From: an uncultured Bacteroides sp.
GTDB taxonomy: Bacteria; Bacteroidota; Bacteroidia; Bacteroidales; Bacteroidaceae
Direction: 5' to 3'
NCBI GenBank assembly: GCA_948847595.1
Contig: CAQOGY010000011.1
Span: 14,971-78,970 of the forward strand
DNA: 64,000 nt
Shown here: positions 60,119-64,000 of the stretch, one piece after another
Layout of the letters: every line of letters starts with the position of its first letter
How positions within the stretch are numbered: the stretch's first letter is position 1
Notes under the pieces: generated by a model
What the model was told of the DNA's origin: nothing
The model's database searches: none
Seen by the model: the letters and a program-made list of their open reading frames with translations, nothing else
Position numbers and translations under genes: made by a program

Positions 60119-60391
60119 ATGGCACAACAGACTCAATCAGAAATCAGATATTTAACTCCGCCCTCAGTAGACGTTAAGAAGAAAAAATACTGTCGTTTCA
60201 AAAAGAGTGGTATCCGTTATATCGACTACAAAGATCCTGAATTCTTGAAGAAATTCTTGAACGAACAAGGAAAGATTCTTCCACGTCGTATCACTGGTAC
60301 TTCTTTGAAGTTCCAACGTCGTATCGCACAGGCTGTGAAGAGAGCTCGTCACTTGGCATTGTTGCCTTATGTAACTGACATGATGAAATAA
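60119..60391 (+). CDS. rpsR: 30S ribosomal protein S18
   Basis: 90 residues with the S18 core (KKKYCRFKKSGIRYIDYKDPEFLKKFLNEQGKILPRRITGTSLKFQRRIAQAVKRARHLALLPY-type sequence, residues about 20-85). An unusually strong GGAGG ribosome site precedes it, uncommon in Bacteroides. Part of the rpsF-rpsR-rplI operon. Confidence 0.97.
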   Translation: MAQQTQSEIRYLTPPSVDVKKKKYCRFKKSGIRYIDYKDPEFLKKFLNEQGKILPRRITGTSLKFQRRIAQAVKRARHLALLPYVTDMMK

Positions 60392-60405
60392 GAAGGAGGA
60401 AAAGT

Positions 60406-60849
60406 ATGGAAATTATATTGAAAGAAGACATCGTAAACTTGGGTTATAAGAACGATATCGTAAACGTGAAATCCGGATACGGTCGTAATTATCTGATCCC
60501 GACTGGAAAAGCTATCATCGCTTCTCCTTCTGCAAAGAAAATGTTGGCTGAAGACTTGAAACAACGTGCTCACAAACTTGAGAAAATCAAGAAGGATGCT
60601 GAAGCATTGGCTGCTAAGTTGGAAGGCGTTTCTTTGACTATTGCAACAAAAGTTAGTTCAACAGGTACTATCTTCGGTTCTGTAAGCAATATCCAGATTG
60701 CTGAAGCATTGGCAAAACTGGGTCACGAAATTGACAGAAAGATCATCGTTGTAAAAGACGCAGTGAAAGAAGTTGGTAACTACAAAGCTATCGTTAAACT
60801 TCACAAGGAAGTTTCTGTAGAAATTCCTTTCGAAGTAGTTGCTGAATAA
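60406..60849 (+). CDS. rplI: 50S ribosomal protein L9
   Basis: 147 residues with the L9 N-terminal motif (IILKEDIVNLGYKNDIVNVKSGYGRNYLIP), a connecting helix, and the C-terminal domain. An AAGGAGGA ribosome site stands 7 bp before the ATG. Last gene of the operon. Confidence 0.97.
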   Translation: MEIILKEDIVNLGYKNDIVNVKSGYGRNYLIPTGKAIIASPSAKKMLAEDLKQRAHKLEKIKKDAEALAAKLEGVSLTIATKVSSTGTIFGSVSNIQIAEALAKLGHEIDRKIIVVKDAVKEVGNYKAIVKLHKEVSVEIPFEVVAE

Positions 60850-60871
60850 GAGCAAATTTACTTCATATATT

Positions 60872-60910
60872 AAAAAAGCGATTTGTTCTGATGGATAAAT
60901 CGCTTTTTTT
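60872..60910 (+). terminator. Terminator of the rpsF operon
   Basis: AAAAAAGCGATTT and AAATCGCTTTTTT form a perfect 13-bp stem with a 12-base loop, followed by T residues. It contains the ATG at 60891, which is therefore not a real start. Confidence 0.92.
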
Positions 60911-60929
60911 TATCATCTTTGCTAGTAAT

Positions 60930-62576
60930 ATGAAATTCAACCGTTGTTATCTGAAGAGAATCGTTTTGCTGTTCCTGGTTGCTCTGGGAATCGGCAATGC
61001 TCTTTATGCAAATAACGAATTGAAAATACTGGCTGACTCTCTGCATAAAATGATAGATGCGAAGCCTCTCTTCGTCCAGAAGAAAGAGCAGCGAATCGCC
61101 CGGATTAAATGTTTACTGAAGGACTCTGGGCTGACTCCCGATCGGGAATATAAGGTGAATCTCCAATTATACAATGAGTATAAGAAATTTAATATAGACT
61201 CTGCCATTCATTATGTCGACCGGAACCTTGAAATCGCTCGTCAGTTAAATAGAAACTATTTGAAATACCAGTCTTCTTTGCAACTCAGCCTTGTATATTC
61301 CATGTGCGGCAGATATAGAGATGCAGAATTACTTCTCGAAAAAATGAAGCCATCAGAACTTCCTCGTTCATTATTAGCTACTTATTATGATACATATGCC
61401 CGTTTTTGGGAGTATTATTCGATTTCTGCTACCAATAATCAGTACGGAAAAAAACGGGAAGCTTATCAGGATTCACTGTATGCTCTTATGGATCATACTT
61501 CCTTTGACTATAAATTGTCACGGGCTTATTCTTATGCAGGACGCGATTCAACAAAGGCGATCAAGATTTTGGATGAGTTGCTGAATGCTGAGGAGGTAGG
61601 AACTCCTAATTATGCGATGATTACTCATTCGTATGCCATGCTGAGCCGCTATTTGAAAAGAGAGGATGATGCGAAGAAATATCTTATGATGTCCGCCATT
61701 GCTGATATTCAGAATGCCACACGTGAAACGGCCTCCTTGCAGGCACTTGCACTGATACAATATGAGGAAAATAATTTAGCGGATGCTTTCAAATTTACTC
61801 AGTCGGCTATTGATGATGTAGTTTCCTCCGGCATTCATTTCCGGGCAATGGAAATCTATAAATTCTATTCTATCATTAATACGGCTTATCAGACGGAAGA
61901 AGCTAGGTCTAAATCGAATCTGATTACTTTTCTTATCTCAACCAGCGTTTCTCTTTTTCTTTTAATCGTGTTGGTTGTGTTTATTTATATTCAGATGAAA
62001 AAAACGTTGCGGATGAAACGGGCGCTGGCACAAAGTAACGAGGAGCTTCTGAGATTGAACGACAAACTGAACAGCATGAATAGTGAGTTGAATGATAAGA
62101 ATGATGAACTGTGCGAGATTAATAATATAAAGGAGCATTATATCGCTCAGTTTTTCGACGTGTGCTTCAGCTATATTCATAAAATGGAGAAGTATCAGAA
62201 TATGCTGTATAAAATAGCCATTAATAAGTGCTATGAGGAACTGATTAAAAAGCTGAAATCTTCCGCATTGATTGATGATGAACTTGATGCTCTGTATACT
62301 CGCTTCGATAGAGTCTTTTTGAATTTATATCCGACTTTTGTTTCAGATTTCAATGCTTTACTGAAAGATGACGAGAAGATCATTCTTAAGCAGGACGCTT
62401 TGTTGAACAGGGAACTTCGTATCTATGCATTGTTACGTTTGGGTATTACGGATAGCGGGAAGATTGCCAACTTCCTTCGTTGCTCTACAAGTACTGTTTA
62501 TAATTATCGTACTAAAATGCGTAACAAGGCTGCAGTGGACCGGGATGAATTTGAAAATGAAATTATGAAAATCTGA
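60930..62576 (+). CDS. TPR / membrane-spanning regulator (DUF6377-like), BT2160 type
   Basis: 548 residues. Signal or first helix (about 10-30), periplasmic TPR-like helical repeats (about 35-310), a membrane helix (about 325-347), a coiled coil (LAQSNEELLRLNDKLNSMNSELNDKNDELCEI), and a C-terminal LuxR-like helix-turn-helix (YALLRLGITDSGKIANFLRCSTSTVYNYRTKMRN). By position it corresponds to B. thetaiotaomicron BT2160, the regulator of the BT2159-BT2156 operon. It likely senses a glycoside-derived signal in the periplasm. Only a weak -7 (CATCTTTG, 60914-60921) is seen. Confidence 0.88.
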   Translation: MKFNRCYLKRIVLLFLVALGIGNALYANNELKILADSLHKMIDAKPLFVQKKEQRIARIKCLLKDSGLTPDREYKVNLQLYNEYKKFNIDSAIHYVDRNLEIARQLNRNYLKYQSSLQLSLVYSMCGRYRDAELLLEKMKPSELPRSLLATYYDTYARFWEYYSISATNNQYGKKREAYQDSLYALMDHTSFDYKLSRAYSYAGRDSTKAIKILDELLNAEEVGTPNYAMITHSYAMLSRYLKREDDAKKYLMMSAIADIQNATRETASLQALALIQYEENNLADAFKFTQSAIDDVVSSGIHFRAMEIYKFYSIINTAYQTEEARSKSNLITFLISTSVSLFLLIVLVVFIYIQMKKTLRMKRALAQSNEELLRLNDKLNSMNSELNDKNDELCEINNIKEHYIAQFFDVCFSYIHKMEKYQNMLYKIAINKCYEELIKKLKSSALIDDELDALYTRFDRVFLNLYPTFVSDFNALLKDDEKIILKQDALLNRELRIYALLRLGITDSGKIANFLRCSTSTVYNYRTKMRNKAAVDRDEFENEIMKI

Positions 62577-62694
62577 CCAATATAAACGAATTTGTGCCAT
62601 CCAATAAATAAAGTGCTTTCCAAACAATCTACATTTTTTATATCACTAAATGATTGTAAGTTATTGATTTATAAGGTTTAATATTATTTTATAA

Positions 62695-62714
62695 TCTACA
62701 TAAAGTTGTGTAGA
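62695..62714. promoter_or_regulatory. Palindrome ahead of the oxidoreductase operon
   Basis: TCTACA and TGTAGA face each other across 8 bp, 35 bp upstream of the -7 element at 62750. This is a plausible operator for the regulator encoded just upstream. The rest of 62577-62828 is AT-rich. Confidence 0.4.
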
Positions 62715-62749
62715 CTAAATAAAGCGTTATTTATTTGGCTAGTTTTGCG

Positions 62750-62757
62750 ATATCAGT
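62750..62757 (+). promoter_or_regulatory. Bacteroides -7 element for the oxidoreductase operon
   Basis: TAGTTTTG fits TAnnTTTG, 71 bp before ATG 62829. No -33 element at the right distance, as expected for an activator-dependent promoter. Confidence 0.45.
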
Positions 62758-62828
62758 TTTCGAACAATCTGCCTACAGATGAAAATTGATACCTTTTATG
62801 TTGTTTGTACTTAAATTCGCAATTTTTT

Positions 62829-63947
62829 ATGGATGCACAATTTTCACTTGACACAAAAATAAAAGTAGGAATAATCGGTTTCGGTAGAATGGGAAGATTC
62901 TATTGGGAGGCGATGCGGAAAAGCGGGCGATGGGAGATTGCCTATATTTGCGATACAGATCCTACCACGCGCGAACTTGCTAAAAAAATATCTCCTGAAT
63001 CTCGTGTAGTAGAGAATGACCAAAAAATCTTTGAAGACGAGAGTGTACAGGTTGTCGGGCTCTTCACATTGGCAGACTCAAGGCTCGAACAAATAGAAAA
63101 GGCTATTCGGTACGGAAAACATATCATCGCAGAAAAACCCGTTGCAGATACGATGGAAAAGGAGTGGAAGGTGGTGGATATGATAGAAAACTCCAATGTA
63201 CTTTCTACGGTGAACTTATATCTGCGAAATTCCTGGTATCATAATCTGATGAAGGAATATATTCAGAAGGGAGAAATAGGTGAGTTGGCCATTATTCGTA
63301 TTTGCCACATGACTCCGGGACTGGCACCGGGTGAAGGACACGAATATGAAGGCCCTGCTTTCCATGATTGTGGAATGCATTATGTTGACATCGTTCGCTG
63401 GTATGCCGAAAGTGAATATAGAACATGGAATGCACAAGGCGTGAACATGTGGAATTATAAAGATCCCTGGTGGGTACAATGTCACGGAACTTTTCAAAAT
63501 GGCGTAGTCTTTGATATAACTCAGGGTTTTGTCTATGGACAATTATCGAAAGATCAGACGCACAATTCTTATGTAGATATTATAGGTACGGAAGGTATCG
63601 TGCGTATGACGCATGATTTCAAAACAGCTGTCGTCGATTTACACGGAGTACATCAGACACTTCGTGTGGAAAAACCTTTTGGTGGTAAGAATATTGACGT
63701 GCTGTGCGATTTGTTCGCCGATTCCATATTGACCGGTAAGCGAAACCCTCGTTTGCCTTTAATGTATGACTCGACTATTGCATCCGAATATGCGTGGAAG
63801 TTCCTGCAGGATGCTCGTATGAATGACTTGCCGGCTATTGGCAATTTACAGACTCTTGAACAAATACGCGAACGCAGAAAAAACATGAAAAATGGATATG
63901 GGTTGCTGCATAGTAATCCACCACAAATAACTAACTCCTTAAAATAA
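62829..63947 (+). CDS. Gfo/Idh/MocA-family oxidoreductase, BT2159 type
   Basis: 372 residues. NAD(P)-binding Rossmann motif VGIIGFGRMGRF (about 14-25), the family's AEKPVA motif with catalytic Lys (about 98-103), and the C-terminal alpha/beta domain with HDCGMHYVDIVRWY. No signal peptide, so cytosolic. By synteny it matches B. thetaiotaomicron BT2159, part of an operon reported to oxidise glycosides (glucosinolates, disaccharides) at C3 to 3-keto intermediates. ATG 62829 is preferred; the TTG at 62805 adds only eight unlikely residues. Confidence 0.92.
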   Translation: MDAQFSLDTKIKVGIIGFGRMGRFYWEAMRKSGRWEIAYICDTDPTTRELAKKISPESRVVENDQKIFEDESVQVVGLFTLADSRLEQIEKAIRYGKHIIAEKPVADTMEKEWKVVDMIENSNVLSTVNLYLRNSWYHNLMKEYIQKGEIGELAIIRICHMTPGLAPGEGHEYEGPAFHDCGMHYVDIVRWYAESEYRTWNAQGVNMWNYKDPWWVQCHGTFQNGVVFDITQGFVYGQLSKDQTHNSYVDIIGTEGIVRMTHDFKTAVVDLHGVHQTLRVEKPFGGKNIDVLCDLFADSILTGKRNPRLPLMYDSTIASEYAWKFLQDARMNDLPAIGNLQTLEQIRERRKNMKNGYGLLHSNPPQITNSLK

Positions 63948-63954
63948 TAAAACC

Positions 63955-64000
63955 ATGTCAGACTTTTCAAGAAGAAAATTTCTTAAAACGGGAGCCGCTG
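63955..64000 (+). CDS. 5' end of a Tat-exported protein, probably a second Gfo/Idh/MocA oxidoreductase
   Basis: Starts 7 bp after the previous stop and runs off the window after 15 codons: MSDFSRRKFLKTGAA, a twin-arginine signal (SRRKFLK). By synteny with BT2158 it would be a periplasmic sugar dehydrogenase-like protein of the same operon, but only the signal is visible. Confidence 0.7.
   Translation, partial: MSDFSRRKFLKTGAA

Noticed and set aside
1..64000. tRNA or rRNA genes
   Set aside because: I saw no cloverleaf or conserved rRNA sequence in any gap; a covariance-model scan would be needed to exclude them fully.

Overview
The window is chromosomal DNA of a Bacteroides species. The evidence is paired SusC/SusD outer-membrane systems, sigma-54-free promoters of the Bacteroides type (TTTG, about 19 bp, TAnnTTTG), lipoprotein signals, the RprX/RprY pair, an EF-G2 paralogue and the S6-S18-L9 operon. 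The gene order (regulator, LamG protein, SusC, SusD, GxGYxYP protein, GH92, ECF sigma, FecR, SusC, SusD, GH29, GH2 ... hemW, fusA2, rprX, rprY, marR, rpsF, rpsR, rplI, regulator, oxidoreductase) matches what I remember of the Bacteroides thetaiotaomicron VPI-5482 chromosome around BT_2159 to BT_2208. That is recollection of synteny, not a database search.

Layout. 1-2125 (minus): a truncated gene, a small membrane protein, tsaE, a ZnuB-type metal ABC permease and a membrane-anchored protein. 2241-2354: a possible 37-residue protein. 2461-30414 (plus): a compound polysaccharide utilisation locus with two SusC/SusD pairs under two kinds of control. The first half is a membrane-bound regulator with a SARP-like C-terminus, a LamG lipoprotein, SusC1, SusD1, a GxGYxYP lipoprotein and a GH92 mannosidase. 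The second half is an ECF sigma, FecR, STN-bearing SusC2, SusD2, a CBM32-like lipoprotein, a second GxGYxYP gene broken by an in-frame TAG, a GH29 fucosidase and a GH2 beta-galactosidase with a ricin-like domain. Mannose, fucose and galactose activities together suggest an animal-type glycoconjugate or similar branched glycan, which is inference.

30575-40989: housekeeping and regulatory genes (M28 peptidase, SDR, Crp-like regulator, AroA, winged-helix protein, DUF1349, LuxR-type regulator, HAD phosphatase, Smr protein, a secreted small protein, and a LysO exporter split into two overlapping genes). 41076-46825 (minus): an ECF sigma, lipoprotein, FecR, STN-type TonB receptor and DUF4249 lipoprotein operon.

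46845-52713 looks like an inserted island at the 3' end of hemW. A second, about 80% identical copy of the last 35 HemW codons lies at its far edge. Inside are a 3.1-kb cassette bounded by imperfect 106-bp inverted repeats (DUF6078 gene and VirE-like ATPase), a decayed transposase tail, and an AT-rich NVEALA / beta-propeller cluster. 52713-64000: hemW, fusA2 (EF-G2 lacking the catalytic switch II histidine), rprX-rprY, a 58-residue membrane protein, a MarR regulator, rpsF-rpsR-rplI, then a TPR/membrane regulator and the start of an oxidoreductase operon that corresponds by position to the B. thetaiotaomicron BT2160-BT2156 3-keto-glycoside/glucosinolate locus.

Three intergenic regions (about 16.1, 35.6 and 47.4 kb) carry arrays of short motifs repeating with an exact 22-bp period; no listed feature type explains them.
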